From Nocardioides alkalitolerans (lineage in GTDB: Bacteria; Actinomycetota; Actinomycetes; Propionibacteriales; Nocardioidaceae), in NCBI GenBank assembly GCA_038184435.1, contig CP116227.1, positions 1,364,001 through 1,428,000 of the forward strand: DNA of 64,000 nucleotides, read 5' to 3'. The stretch's first letter is position 1, and each line of letters begins with the position of its first letter. This document shows, in pieces, positions 43,144-52,241 of the stretch. The notes under the pieces were generated by a model. That model had not been told where the DNA came from. It saw only the letters and a program-made list of their open reading frames with translations, and ran no database searches. A program made the position numbers and the translations under genes.

Positions 43144-44171
43144 GCGGGCTCCTCCTCGGGACGGGTCGTCGGCTCGAGCGCCGAGCGCAGGGCGGCGACG
43201 ACGTCGCTCCGGAGCGCGGGGGGCGCCTCGACGACGACGTCGGGGCCGTGCTCGAGCACGAGGCGCAGCGCCACCGGTCCCGACCACGGCAGGGTGACGC
43301 GGTCCCAGGCGTCGGTGCCGTCCGGTCCCCGCACCTCGGGCTCCGTGCTCGTGGCGTCGCGCCGCAGCGCGAAGCCGGCCCCGCGACGTACCAGGAGGAC
43401 CGCGGGATCGCCCGTCGGCGGCGCGGGCCGCAGGCGGCGGGCCACCTCGGAGACGTCCACGTCGGGCGGCGGCACGAAGGCGTCGCGGCGTCCCACGGCC
43501 CGTGCGGTGCCGACGATGCGCGACAACCGGAACACGCGCTCGGCGTCCCGGTCGGTGTCGAGCCCGACGGCGTACCAGCGGCTGCCGTAGCGGACGAGGC
43601 CCCACGGCTGGAGGTGCCGACGGGCAGGCGCCGCGTCGCGGCGCCCCCGGTAGTCGAACTCCACCGCCGTGCGGGAGTGCACGGCCTCGACCATCACCTC
43701 GAACGAGGGCTCCTCCGCGCCGACCCGCGGCACGGCGACGCCGAGGTCGGCGGCGTCGATCGTCTCGGCCGCCTCGCTCTCCGGGTCGCCGTCCGTCCCG
43801 CGACGGGCCGCGGTGAGCTTGCGCAGGCCGGTGCGCGCGGCGTCGGAGAGGCGAGCGCTCTGCCAGACCTGCGTCGCGACACCCAGCACCGCCGCCTCGT
43901 CCGGCTCCAGCGCGATCTCCGGCAGCGCGAACTCCGCCGCCGGTACGCGGTAGCCCAGCTCGTCCTCGAAGAGCGGGTCGAACGACCCGACCTCGACCGG
44001 TACGCCGAGCCCGCGGAGCTCGTCCTTGTCGCGCTCGAAGGCGCGGTCGAACGCGGCGTCGCCGAGGTCGGCGTAGAGCTCCGCCCGGATCCGCGCCTTG
44101 GAGACGAAGCCCCGCTGCACGAGCAGCATGATGAGCAGCTTCATGAGCCGCTCGCTGCGCCGTCCGCTCAT
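43140..44171 (-). CDS. pafB: WYL-domain regulator PafB
   Basis: A 343-residue partner of PafC: winged helix with ERLMKLLIMLLVQRGFVSKARI, WYL core YGSRWYAVGLDTDRDAERVFRLSRI, and WCX domain. WYL domains are thought to sense single-stranded DNA or nucleotides. The gene order pafB-pafC-tatA-tatC-helY is conserved in actinobacteria. Confidence 0.93.
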   Translation of the reverse strand: MSGRRSERLMKLLIMLLVQRGFVSKARIRAELYADLGDAAFDRAFERDKDELRGLGVPVEVGSFDPLFEDELGYRVPAAEFALPEIALEPDEAAVLGVATQVWQSARLSDAARTGLRKLTAARRGTDGDPESEAAETIDAADLGVAVPRVGAEEPSFEVMVEAVHSRTAVEFDYRGRRDAAPARRHLQPWGLVRYGSRWYAVGLDTDRDAERVFRLSRIVGTARAVGRRDAFVPPPDVDVSEVARRLRPAPPTGDPAVLLVRRGAGFALRRDATSTEPEVRGPDGTDAWDRVTLPWSGPVALRLVLEHGPDVVVEAPPALRSDVVAALRSALEPTTRPEEEPA

Positions 44172-44198
44172 GGTCGGGTCATCGGATCGCGGGTCGGG

Positions 44199-45386
44199 TC
44201 ACTCGGTGGCCGGCGCGGTCGGGTCCGCAGGCGCCTCGGTCGACCCGGTCGCCGCCGGGTCGGTCGCGGGGTCGGTCGCCGCCGGGTCCGTCGGGTCCGT
44301 CGCGGCCGGGTCCGTGGCCCCGGCGTCGGGCGACTCGGTCTCCGCGGGCTGCTCGGGGAGCACGACCGAGGCGAGCACGTCGACGACGAAGTAGAGCGTG
44401 TCGGTCGGGCCGATGCCGGCCTGCTCGTTGCCCGTCTCGCCGTAGCCCAGCGCCGGCGGGATGCCCAGCACGACCCGCGTGCCGGCCTTGAGGCCGACGA
44501 GCGCCTCGTTCCAACCCTCGATCACGCCGGCGTTCGGACCGCCGACCACGAAGGCGCGGGGCAGCCCGCCCGAGTAGGACTCGTCGAACGGCGCCTCGCC
44601 GCCGTAGGTCTGGCCGAGGTAGTTGGCGACCAGCAGGGCACCCTCCTCGACGACCGGGCCGTCGCCCTCGACGAGCGTGGTGACCTGCAGCTCGTCGGTC
44701 GGCTCGGCCGCGCCCTCGAAGTCGAAGCCCGTCACCTCGTCGCCGCTCTCCACGAGCGTCGGCAGACCCTCGGGGGCAGCCTCCTCGGTGCCCTCCGGCC
44801 CGTCGAGCGCCACGGCGAGCACGTCGATGACGTAGACCACCGGGTCGCGGTTGCCGATGCCGATGTTGGCCTGCCCGTCGCCGCCGAAGGCGTTCTCGTA
44901 GTCGGAGACGATGAGGACGCGCGACCCGGCCTTGACGCCCTCGAGGCTGTCGGCGACCGCCGCGGGCATGGCGTTGGTGAGCGGGTCGAGCAGCAGGGAG
45001 GCCGCCGTCTGCTGGAGGGCGGCGGCCACCGTGGTGGACGGCGCCTCCGACGAGACCGGCACGATGCCCGGGTCGCCGAACTCGTAGGTGGAGAAGGCCT
45101 CCTGGCCGGTGATGCCGTTGCCGATCCACGCCTGGAGGACCACGTCGGAGCCCTCCTCGACGGTCTGCCCGTCGCCCTCGATGACGGTCGTCGAGTCGAA
45201 GCCCTCCGGAGACAGCTCCCCGTCGACCTCCACCTCGGGGGCGAGCCCGAGCTCCCCGCTGACGGTGACCTGGTCGAGCCCCGCGTCCTGGTCGTCGGAG
45301 TCACCGCACGCGGCGAGCGCGGTCAGCGGCAGGACGGCGGCGAGGAACGCGCCGGACACACGGCGGACGGACCGGGAAGTGCGCAC
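44199..45386 (-). CDS. FKBP-type peptidyl-prolyl isomerase lipoprotein, two domains
   Basis: A 395-residue lipoprotein: signal LAAVLPLTALAAC with a lipobox cysteine near residue 27. Two FKBP-like units follow. The second (about 230-340) is canonical, with ANYLGQTYGG, VIEGWNEALVGLKAGTRV, IPPALGYG. The first (about 60-200) keeps the fold outline but has lost most active-site aromatic residues. The C-terminus is a low-complexity TDPA/ATDP repeat of about 45 residues. It likely folds exported proteins. GTG 45386 places the signal peptide correctly. Confidence 0.85.
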   Translation of the reverse strand: MRTSRSVRRVSGAFLAAVLPLTALAACGDSDDQDAGLDQVTVSGELGLAPEVEVDGELSPEGFDSTTVIEGDGQTVEEGSDVVLQAWIGNGITGQEAFSTYEFGDPGIVPVSSEAPSTTVAAALQQTAASLLLDPLTNAMPAAVADSLEGVKAGSRVLIVSDYENAFGGDGQANIGIGNRDPVVYVIDVLAVALDGPEGTEEAAPEGLPTLVESGDEVTGFDFEGAAEPTDELQVTTLVEGDGPVVEEGALLVANYLGQTYGGEAPFDESYSGGLPRAFVVGGPNAGVIEGWNEALVGLKAGTRVVLGIPPALGYGETGNEQAGIGPTDTLYFVVDVLASVVLPEQPAETESPDAGATDPAATDPTDPAATDPATDPAATGSTEAPADPTAPATE

Positions 45387-45473
45387 GAGGTCACCCTTCG
45401 TCTCGAATCGGCAAGGAACCGCGGTCACCTTACCGACCCGGGTGGCGTCGCTCGGGCGGCGTACCCCCTCCGG

Positions 45474-46835
45474 TCACATCCCGTCGATGAGGCGCTGCAC
45501 GCGCTCGTCCCCCGAGCGGAACGGGTCCTTGCACAGCACGGTGCGCTGCGCCTGGTCGTTGAGCTTGAGGTGCACCCAGTCGACCGTGAAGTCGCGGCGG
45601 CGCTCCTGGGCCCTCTTGATGAACTCGCCACGCAGGCGGGCCCGCGTCGTCTGCGGCGGCACCGACTTGGCCCGGAGGATCTCGATGTCGCTGGTGACCC
45701 GCGCCGCCCTGCCGCGGTTCTGCAGCAGGTAGAACAGCCCGCGGTCACGCCGGATGTCGTGGTAGGCCAGGTCGAGCTGGGCGATGCGGGGGTGGCTCAT
45801 CGGCAGCCCGTGCTTCGCGCGGTAGGCCTCGATGAGCTTCCACTTGATGACCCAGTCGATCTCCGTGTCGACGAGCCCGAGGTCGTCGGACTCGACGGCC
45901 TTCAGGCCCCGCTCCCAGAGGTCGAGCACCCGCTCGATGAGCGGCGTGGAGATGCCGCGGCGGTCGACGAAGTCGCGCGCCTTCGACAGGTACTCCGACT
46001 GGATCTCCAGCGCGCTGGCCTCCCGACCGTTCGCGAGGCGCACGCGACGCTGCCCGGACAGGTCGTGGGAGATCTCCCGGATCGCACGGATCGGGTTCTC
46101 CAGGGTGAGGTCACGCATGACGACCCCCTCCTCGATCATCCGGAGCACGAGGTCGCAGCTGGCCACCTTCAGCATCGTGGTGGTCTCGCTCATGTTCGAG
46201 TCGCCGACGATGACGTGCAGCCGGCGGTACCGCTCCGCGTCCGCGTGCGGCTCGTCCCTCGTGTTGATGATGGGCCGGCTGCGCGTCGTGGCGCTGCTGA
46301 CCCCCTCCCAGATGTGCTCGGCACGCTGGCTCACCGTGTACGTCGCGCCCCGGGGGGTGTGCGTGATCTTGCCGGCTCCGACGACGATCTGCCGGGTGAC
46401 GAGGAACGGGATGAGGACGTCCGCCAGGCGGCTGAACTCCCCCGCCCTGCTCACCAGGTAGTTCTCGTGGCAGCCGTAGGAGTTGCCCGCCGAGTCGGTG
46501 TTGTTCTTGAACAGGTAGATGTCACCGGCGATGCCCTCGTCGTGGAGCCGCTGCTCGGCGTCGACGAGCAGGCCCTCGAGCACGCGCTCCCCGGCCTTGT
46601 CGTGCGCCACGAGCTCGCCGATGTCGTCGCACTCGGGCGTCGCGTACTCCGGGTGGCTGCCGACGTCGAGGTAGAGCCGGGCCCCGTTGCGCAGGAAGAC
46701 GTTGCTGCTCCGGCCCCACGAGACCACCCGGCGGAAGAGGTAGCGCGCCACCTCGTCGGGGCTGAGCCGTCGCTGCCCGCGGAACGTGCAGGTGACCCCG
46801 TACTCGTTCTCGATGCCGAAGATGCGACGGTCCAT
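45474..46835 (-). CDS. pafA: Pup-protein ligase PafA
   Basis: A 453-residue carboxylate-amine ligase of the glutamine-synthetase-like fold. FGIENEYGVTC carries the ATP/magnesium glutamates; LYLDVGSHPEYATPEC and FKNNTDSAGNSYGCHENYL are family signatures. It links the C-terminal glutamate of Pup to substrate lysines. It is 88 bases upstream of the FKBP gene and separated from prcA by a hairpin. Confidence 0.96.
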   Translation of the reverse strand: MDRRIFGIENEYGVTCTFRGQRRLSPDEVARYLFRRVVSWGRSSNVFLRNGARLYLDVGSHPEYATPECDDIGELVAHDKAGERVLEGLLVDAEQRLHDEGIAGDIYLFKNNTDSAGNSYGCHENYLVSRAGEFSRLADVLIPFLVTRQIVVGAGKITHTPRGATYTVSQRAEHIWEGVSSATTRSRPIINTRDEPHADAERYRRLHVIVGDSNMSETTTMLKVASCDLVLRMIEEGVVMRDLTLENPIRAIREISHDLSGQRRVRLANGREASALEIQSEYLSKARDFVDRRGISTPLIERVLDLWERGLKAVESDDLGLVDTEIDWVIKWKLIEAYRAKHGLPMSHPRIAQLDLAYHDIRRDRGLFYLLQNRGRAARVTSDIEILRAKSVPPQTTRARLRGEFIKRAQERRRDFTVDWVHLKLNDQAQRTVLCKDPFRSGDERVQRLIDGM

Positions 46836-46866
46836 GACCGAACGATACGGCGCCCGTGGTGACGAC

Positions 46867-46901
46867 GGGGGCGACACGACGAGTTCCGTCGTGCCGCCCC
46901 C
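46867..46901. terminator. Hairpin between prcA and pafA
   Basis: 15-base arms (46867-46881 and 46887-46901) pair with a single mismatch around a 5-base loop. It lies in the 121-base gap after the prcA stop, so it may end the pup-prcBA transcript or attenuate read-through into pafA. Confidence 0.6.
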
Positions 46902-46956
46902 CGTGTCGCCACCCGGTGTCGCCCCGGATGCTGGGGAGACGGGCTGGAAGCCCAGG

Positions 46957-47688
46957 TCAGGCGTCCTGCGGCGAGTCCGGCGGGCCGAGGAGCGTCTGGA
47001 GCTGCGCGGCCCGCAGGCGCCGGAACTTGCGCGGCTGCACCCGGGTGCGGTCGAGGACGGCCACCTCCAGCTGCTCCACGCCGATGACCCGGTCGGCCTC
47101 CTCGCCCCGCTCGTTGCGGGAGTGGCCGAGGGCCGCCACGGCGACGCCCAGCGCGCCCGCGAGGTCCGCCCCCTCCTGGTAGTGCTGCTCCAGGTAGGAC
47201 CCCACGACGTCCGCCGCGCCGCCCATGACGGCGTAGCGGTGCTCGTCGAACACCTGGCCGTCGTAGGTCAGCCGGTAGATCTGGTCGGCGGCCGCCGTCT
47301 CGCCGATCTCCCCGACGAAGATCTCCACCTCGTACGGCTTCTCGCCGCCCGAGGAGAAGATCGCGCCCAGGGTCTGCGCGTAGGCGTTGGCCAGGCTGCG
47401 CCCGGTCACGTCGCGACGGTCGTAGGAGAAGCCCCGCATGTCGGCGAGCCGCACGCCCGCGATGCGGAGGGACTCGAACTCGTTGTAGCGCCCCACCGCG
47501 GCGAACGCGATGCGGTCGTAGATCTCCGACACCTTGTGCAGCGCCTGGGACGGGTTCTCCGAGGCGAAGAGGATGCCGTCGGCGTACTGCACCGCGACGA
47601 CCGAGCGACCGCGCGCGATCCCCTTGCGCGCGAAGTCCGCCCGGTCCTTCATCTGCTGCTCGGGCGAGACGTAGAACGGCATGCTCAT
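46957..47688 (-). CDS. prcA: Proteasome alpha subunit PrcA
   Basis: A 243-residue 20S alpha subunit: N-terminal gating region MSMPFYVSPEQQMKDRADFARKGI, then the sandwich fold with no catalytic threonine. Seven copies form the outer ring that binds the ARC/Mpa ATPase. It overlaps prcB by four bases. Confidence 0.96.
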   Translation of the reverse strand: MSMPFYVSPEQQMKDRADFARKGIARGRSVVAVQYADGILFASENPSQALHKVSEIYDRIAFAAVGRYNEFESLRIAGVRLADMRGFSYDRRDVTGRSLANAYAQTLGAIFSSGGEKPYEVEIFVGEIGETAAADQIYRLTYDGQVFDEHRYAVMGGAADVVGSYLEQHYQEGADLAGALGVAVAALGHSRNERGEEADRVIGVEQLEVAVLDRTRVQPRKFRRLRAAQLQTLLGPPDSPQDA

Positions 47689-48584
47689 CGGGCGTCCTCC
47701 TGTGCCGTGCCGGGGGTGCCGGGCTGCTCGACCCGGGCGAGCGGGCCGTTCGGCTGCCGCAGCCGGCCGGCCACGACCTCCTCGGCCAGCGCGTTGACCT
47801 CGGCCTCGGGGAGCCGGGACCCACCGTCGGCCGTGATCACGTGCACGATCGGGAAGATGCGCCGGGTGAGGTCGGGACCCCCGGTCGCCGAGTCGTCGTC
47901 CGCCGCGTCGTACAGGGCCTGGAGGGCGACCAGCGCCGCGGTGCGCGCGTCGAGGTCGGTGCGGTAGAGCTTCTTCAGCGAGCCGCGCGCGAACAGCGAG
48001 CCGGAGCCGACCGCGTGGAACCCGTTCTCCTCGCCCCGGCCGCCGACGACGTCGTAGCTGAAGATGCGTCCCTCGCCGCTGTCCAGGTCGAAGCCCGCGA
48101 ACAGGGGGACCACGGCCAGACCCTGCATGGCCAGGCCGAGGTTGCCGCGGATGAGCGCCGAGAGCCGGTTGGCCTTGCCCTGCATCGAGAGCGTCGTGCC
48201 CTCGATCTTCTCGTAGTGCTCCAGCTCCAGCTGGAAGAGCCGCACCATCTCGACGGCGAGACCGGCCGTGCCGGCGATGCCGACGCAGCTCAGCTCGTCC
48301 GCCGGGAACACCTTCTCGATGTCGCGGCTGGAGATGATGTTGCCCATCGTCGCCCGGCGGTCGCCCGCCATCAGCACGCCGCCGGGGAAGGTGAGCGCGA
48401 CGATCGTCGTGCCGTGCGGCGCGAGGTCGGCGGCCGATCCCGCGGGCAGGGCCCGACGACCCGGGAGGAGGTCGGGCGCCTGTGCGGCGACGAAGTCGGA
48501 GAAGGACGAGGAACCGGGCGTCAGGTACGCCGCGGGGAGCCGGGCACCGAGTCCCTGGGCCGGCCCGTGGTGGGACTCAGTCAC
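47685..48584 (-). CDS. prcB: Proteasome beta subunit PrcB
   Basis: A 299-residue 20S beta subunit with a propeptide of 58 residues. Processing before T59 (PHG|TTIVALTF) exposes the catalytic threonine; the active-site lysine follows in the GVLMAGDRRATMG region pattern typical of actinobacterial PrcB (R replaces K here as in other family members at the loop). GTG 48584 lies 3 bases after the pup stop, so the three genes pup-prcB-prcA form a unit. Confidence 0.95.
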   Translation of the reverse strand: MTESHHGPAQGLGARLPAAYLTPGSSSFSDFVAAQAPDLLPGRRALPAGSAADLAPHGTTIVALTFPGGVLMAGDRRATMGNIISSRDIEKVFPADELSCVGIAGTAGLAVEMVRLFQLELEHYEKIEGTTLSMQGKANRLSALIRGNLGLAMQGLAVVPLFAGFDLDSGEGRIFSYDVVGGRGEENGFHAVGSGSLFARGSLKKLYRTDLDARTAALVALQALYDAADDDSATGGPDLTRRIFPIVHVITADGGSRLPEAEVNALAEEVVAGRLRQPNGPLARVEQPGTPGTAQEDAR

Positions 48585-48587
48585 GCG

Positions 48588-48785
48588 TCACTGCCCGCCC
48601 TTCTGGATGAACGACTTCACGAAGTCCTCCGCGTTCTGCTCGAGGACCTCGTCGATCTCGTCGAGGATCGAGTCCACGTCGTCGTCGAGCGCCTCCTTGC
48701 GCTCCGCGACGTCGCTGCTCGCCTCGGCAGTGACCTCGTCGGTCTCCTCGCTCGAGGACCGGGGCTGCTTCTGCTCCTGTGCCAC
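48588..48785 (-). CDS. pup: Prokaryotic ubiquitin-like protein Pup
   Basis: A 65-residue, largely disordered acidic protein with the central helix ILDEIDEVLEQNAEDFVKSF that binds Mpa, and the C-terminus KGGQ. The final glutamine must be deamidated by Dop before PafA can use it. GTG 48785 has GGAGG upstream. Confidence 0.97.
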   Translation of the reverse strand: MAQEQKQPRSSSEETDEVTAEASSDVAERKEALDDDVDSILDEIDEVLEQNAEDFVKSFIQKGGQ

Positions 48786-48810
48786 GACCGCACCTCCTCA
48801 TCACCAGGCT

Positions 48811-48839
48811 CTCGGGCGTCGGGACTCCCCGACGTCGAG
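48811..48839. terminator. Hairpin between dop and pup
   Basis: CGTCGGG and CCCGACG (48817-48823, 48828-48834) form a perfect stem with a 4-base loop, extended by CTCG/CGAG through a small internal loop. It lies in the 107-base gap after the dop stop and probably ends that transcript, leaving the pup promoter in the remainder. Confidence 0.55.
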
Positions 48840-48892
48840 CCGTGGTGACGACCCTACCGACTCGACGGCGGCGGAGGGCGCTGGTCCGGGCG

Positions 48893-50401
48893 TCAGCCGG
48901 TCAGCGCCGCGAACAGCTCCTCGGCCGACGAGCAGTCGTCGAGCAGGCGCCCCACGTGGGCGCGCGTTCCCCGCAGCGGGTCCGTCGTGGGGATCCGCTG
49001 CAGCGACTCCCGGCCCGGCAGGTCGAGGATGACCGAGTCCCACGAGGCGGCCGCGACGCTGTCCGCGAACTTCTCGATGCACCGACCACGGAAGTAGGCC
49101 CGCGTGTCCTCCGGCGGCTCGTGGACCGCCGCGGCGACCTGCTCGTCGGTGAGCAGCCGCTCGATGCGGCCCGCGGCCACCAGCCGGTGGTAGAGCCCCT
49201 TCTCGGGTCGGATGTCGGAGTACTGCAGGTCGATCAGGTGGAGCTTGGCGTCGTCCCAGTCGAGACCGTCGCGCTCCTGGTACTGACGGAGCAGGGCGTA
49301 CTTGGCCACCCAGTCCAGCTCCCCCGCGCACTCGAACGGGTCGCGCTCGAGACGGTCGAGCACCGAGCCCCAGCGCACCAGGACGTCCTTCGTCGCAGCG
49401 TCCACGTCGCCGCCGAGCCGCTCGTCGACGTACGCGTGCGCGAGCTCCAGGTAGACCCGCTGCAGCTGGACGGCCGTGAGCCGCCGCCCGTCCTTGAGCG
49501 TCACGAGGTGGGTGAGCGTGGGGTCGTGGGAGACGGCGCGCAGCGCCGCGACCGGACCGTCCACCGACAGGTCGGCGTCGATGAAGCCGTCCTCGATCAT
49601 CGCGAGCACGAGCGCGGTCGTGCCGACCTTGAGGTACGTCGAGACCTCCGCGAGGTTGGCGTCGCCGATGATCACGTGGAGCCGACGGTGCACGTCGGGG
49701 TCGGCGTGGGGCTCGTCGCGGGTGTTGATGATCGGGCGCTTCAGCGTCGTCTCGAGCCCCACCTCGACCTCGAAGAAGTCGGCGCGCTGGCTGACCTGGA
49801 ACCCGTGGGTGCGGCCGTCCTGGCCGATGCCCACCCGGCCCGCGCCGCAGACGACCTGCCGCGAGACGAAGAACGGGGTCAGGTGGCGCACGATGTCGGC
49901 GAACGGCGTGGAGCGCCGCATCAGGTAGTTCTCGTGGGCGCCGTAGGACGCGCCCTTGTTGTCGGTGTTGTTCTTGTAGAGCACGATCGCTTGGCCCTGG
50001 GGCAGCTGGGCGGCGAGGCGCGTGGCCTCGAGCATCACCCGCTCGCCGGCCTTGTCCCAGCGCACGAGGTCGAGGGGCGTGACCACCTCCGGGCTCGAGT
50101 ACTCCGGGTGGGCGTGGTCGACGTAGAGCCGCGCGCCGTTGGTGAGGATGCTGTTGGCGAGCCCCAGGTCCTCGTCGGTGAGCAGCGAGGGGTCGGCCTG
50201 CCCCCGGCTGAGGTCGAACCCGCGGGCGTCCCGCAGGGGGTTCTCCTCCTCGAAGTCCCACCGCGCACGACGGGCGCGCAGCGCGGACGACGCGTAGGCG
50301 TTCACGACCTGCGACGAGGCGACCATCGGGTTGGCGGTCGGCTGCCCGACCACGCTGATGCCGTATTCCACCTCGGAGCCCATGACCCGGCGCACGCTCA
50401 T
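48893..50401 (-). CDS. dop: Deamidase of Pup / depupylase Dop
   Basis: A 502-residue PafA homologue. GSEVEYGISVVG carries the catalytic and metal residues, and the loop of about 40 residues after it (NPMVASSQVVNAYASSALRA) is the Dop-specific insertion. LYKNNTDNKGASYGAHENYL is shared with PafA. It deamidates Pup-Gln and removes Pup from substrates. It follows arc by 59 bases. Confidence 0.95.
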   Translation of the reverse strand: MSVRRVMGSEVEYGISVVGQPTANPMVASSQVVNAYASSALRARRARWDFEEENPLRDARGFDLSRGQADPSLLTDEDLGLANSILTNGARLYVDHAHPEYSSPEVVTPLDLVRWDKAGERVMLEATRLAAQLPQGQAIVLYKNNTDNKGASYGAHENYLMRRSTPFADIVRHLTPFFVSRQVVCGAGRVGIGQDGRTHGFQVSQRADFFEVEVGLETTLKRPIINTRDEPHADPDVHRRLHVIIGDANLAEVSTYLKVGTTALVLAMIEDGFIDADLSVDGPVAALRAVSHDPTLTHLVTLKDGRRLTAVQLQRVYLELAHAYVDERLGGDVDAATKDVLVRWGSVLDRLERDPFECAGELDWVAKYALLRQYQERDGLDWDDAKLHLIDLQYSDIRPEKGLYHRLVAAGRIERLLTDEQVAAAVHEPPEDTRAYFRGRCIEKFADSVAAASWDSVILDLPGRESLQRIPTTDPLRGTRAHVGRLLDDCSSAEELFAALTG

Positions 50402-50460
50402 GCGGCGAGCGTACGCCGGGCCGGGGACGGTCCTGCGTGGAGAGGTGGGTCAGCGGTGGA

Positions 50461-52110
50461 TCAGAGGTACTGGCCCGTGTTGCTGACCGTGTCGATCGAG
50501 CGGCCGGGCTCGGTGCCCTGCTTGCCCGTGATGAGCGTGCGGATGAACACGATCCGCTCGCCCTTCTTGCCGGAGATCCGCGCCCAGTCGTCGGGGTTGG
50601 TCGTGTTGGGCAGGTCCTCGTTCTCCTTGAACTCGTCGACGCAGGCCTGCAGCAGGTGCTGCACGCGCAGCCCCTTCTGCTGGAGCTCGAGGAAGTCCTT
50701 GATGGCCATCTTCTTCGCCCGGTCGACGATGTTCTGGATCATCGCGCCCGAGTTGAAGTCCTTGAAGTACATGACCTCCTTGTCACCGTTCGCGTAGGTC
50801 ACCTCGAGGAAGCGGTTCTCCTCGCTCTCGGTGTACATGCGCTCCACGGTGGCGCGGATCATCCCGTCGACGCAGGCCTGGCGGTCGCCGCCGAACTCGG
50901 CGAGGTCGTCGAGGTGCAGCGGCAGGTTGGTCGTCAGGTACTTGCTGAAGATGTCACGGGCCGACTCGGCGTCGGGGCGCTCGATCTTGATCTTCACGTC
51001 GAGCCGGCCCGGCCGCAGGATGGCCGGGTCGATCATGTCCTCACGGTTCGAGGCACCGATGACGAGCACGTTCTCCAGCGTCTCGACGCCGTCGATCTCG
51101 CTGAGCAGCTGCGGCACGATGGTGTTCTCGACGTCGGAGGAGACGCCCGAGCCGCGCGTGCGGAACAGCGAGTCCATCTCGTCGAAGAACACGATGACGG
51201 GCGTGCCCTGGCTGGCCTTCTCCCGCGCCCGCTGGAACACGAGGCGGATGTGGCGCTCGGTCTCGCCGACGTACTTGTTGAGGAGCTCGGGGCCCTTGAT
51301 GTTGAGGAAGAACGCCCGCGCGTCGGAGTCCTCCCCCGTCTTCGCCGCGACCTTCTTGGCGAGCGAGTTGGCGACCGCCTTCGCGATGAGCGTCTTGCCG
51401 CAGCCAGGCGGACCGTAGAGCAGGATGCCCTTCGGCGGCTTCAGCTCGTGCTCGAGGAACAGGTCGGGGTGCAGGTAGGGCAACTCGACCGCGTCCTGGA
51501 TCGCCTCGATCTGCGCGCCGAGGCCGCCGATCGACTCGTAGGCGATGTCGGGCACCTCCTCGAGCACCAGCTCCTCGACCTCGGACTTCGGCACCACCTC
51601 GTAGGCGTAGCCCGCCCGCGAGTCGAGGAGGAGCGAGTCACCGGCCCGCAGCGGGTGCCCGATGAGCGGCTCCGCGAGCCGCACGACGCGCTCCTCGTCG
51701 GCGTTGGCGATGACCAGCACGCGCTCGCCGTCGGCGAGCAGCTCCTTGTACATCACCACCTCGCCGACCTGCTCGAACTCGAACGCGGCGACGACGTTGA
51801 GCGCCTCGTTGAGCAGGACCTCCTGGCCCTTGCGCAGCGTCTCCACGTCGACGGCCGGGCTGACCGACACCCGCAGCTTCCGCCCGCCGGTGAAGATGTC
51901 GATCGTGTCGTCGTCGTTGCGCTGGAGGAAGACACCGAAGCCGGCCGGCGGCTGCGCCAGACGGTCGATCTCCTCCTTCATGCTGGTGATCTGGTCGCGG
52001 GCATCGCGCAGCGTGCTCGCGAGGCGCTCGTTCTGGCTCGTGACAGCAGCGAGCGAGCGCTGGGTGTCGGCGAGCCGGAGCTCGAGGCCGCGGTCGTCGG
52101 ATGTCGACAT
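50461..52110 (-). CDS. arc: Proteasomal AAA ATPase ARC/Mpa
   Basis: A 549-residue ATPase. A coiled coil spans about 10-52, two OB domains about 55-175, Walker A GPPGCGKT at 233-240, Walker B VFFDEMD near 308-313. The C-terminal NTGQYL ends in the QYL motif that opens the 20S gate. It recognises Pup by the coiled coil and unfolds substrates. ATG 52110 is chosen, with GGAGG 11 bases upstream; GTG codons nearer to that site are less likely. Confidence 0.95.
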   Translation of the reverse strand: MSTSDDRGLELRLADTQRSLAAVTSQNERLASTLRDARDQITSMKEEIDRLAQPPAGFGVFLQRNDDDTIDIFTGGRKLRVSVSPAVDVETLRKGQEVLLNEALNVVAAFEFEQVGEVVMYKELLADGERVLVIANADEERVVRLAEPLIGHPLRAGDSLLLDSRAGYAYEVVPKSEVEELVLEEVPDIAYESIGGLGAQIEAIQDAVELPYLHPDLFLEHELKPPKGILLYGPPGCGKTLIAKAVANSLAKKVAAKTGEDSDARAFFLNIKGPELLNKYVGETERHIRLVFQRAREKASQGTPVIVFFDEMDSLFRTRGSGVSSDVENTIVPQLLSEIDGVETLENVLVIGASNREDMIDPAILRPGRLDVKIKIERPDAESARDIFSKYLTTNLPLHLDDLAEFGGDRQACVDGMIRATVERMYTESEENRFLEVTYANGDKEVMYFKDFNSGAMIQNIVDRAKKMAIKDFLELQQKGLRVQHLLQACVDEFKENEDLPNTTNPDDWARISGKKGERIVFIRTLITGKQGTEPGRSIDTVSNTGQYL

Positions 52111-52182
52111 GGTCGTCACCACCTCCTGAGGGTGATCCCGACCCTACTCGCGCGACGCGCCGATGGAAGGGAACCGGCCATC

Positions 52183-52215
52183 TGGTGATCCACCGGTGAT
52201 CCACGAGTGATCGAC
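52183..52215. repeat. Three 11-bp direct repeats upstream of arc
   Basis: TGGTGATCCAC, CGGTGATCCAC and GAGTGATCGAC are contiguous (52183-52193, 52194-52204, 52205-52215), sharing GTGATC at an 11-base spacing, one turn of the helix. They lie 73 bases upstream of the arc start, between arc and trmI. Possible regulator binding site. Confidence 0.55.
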
Positions 52216-52241
52216 GTCCCACCCGGCGGGCGCCCGCGCCC

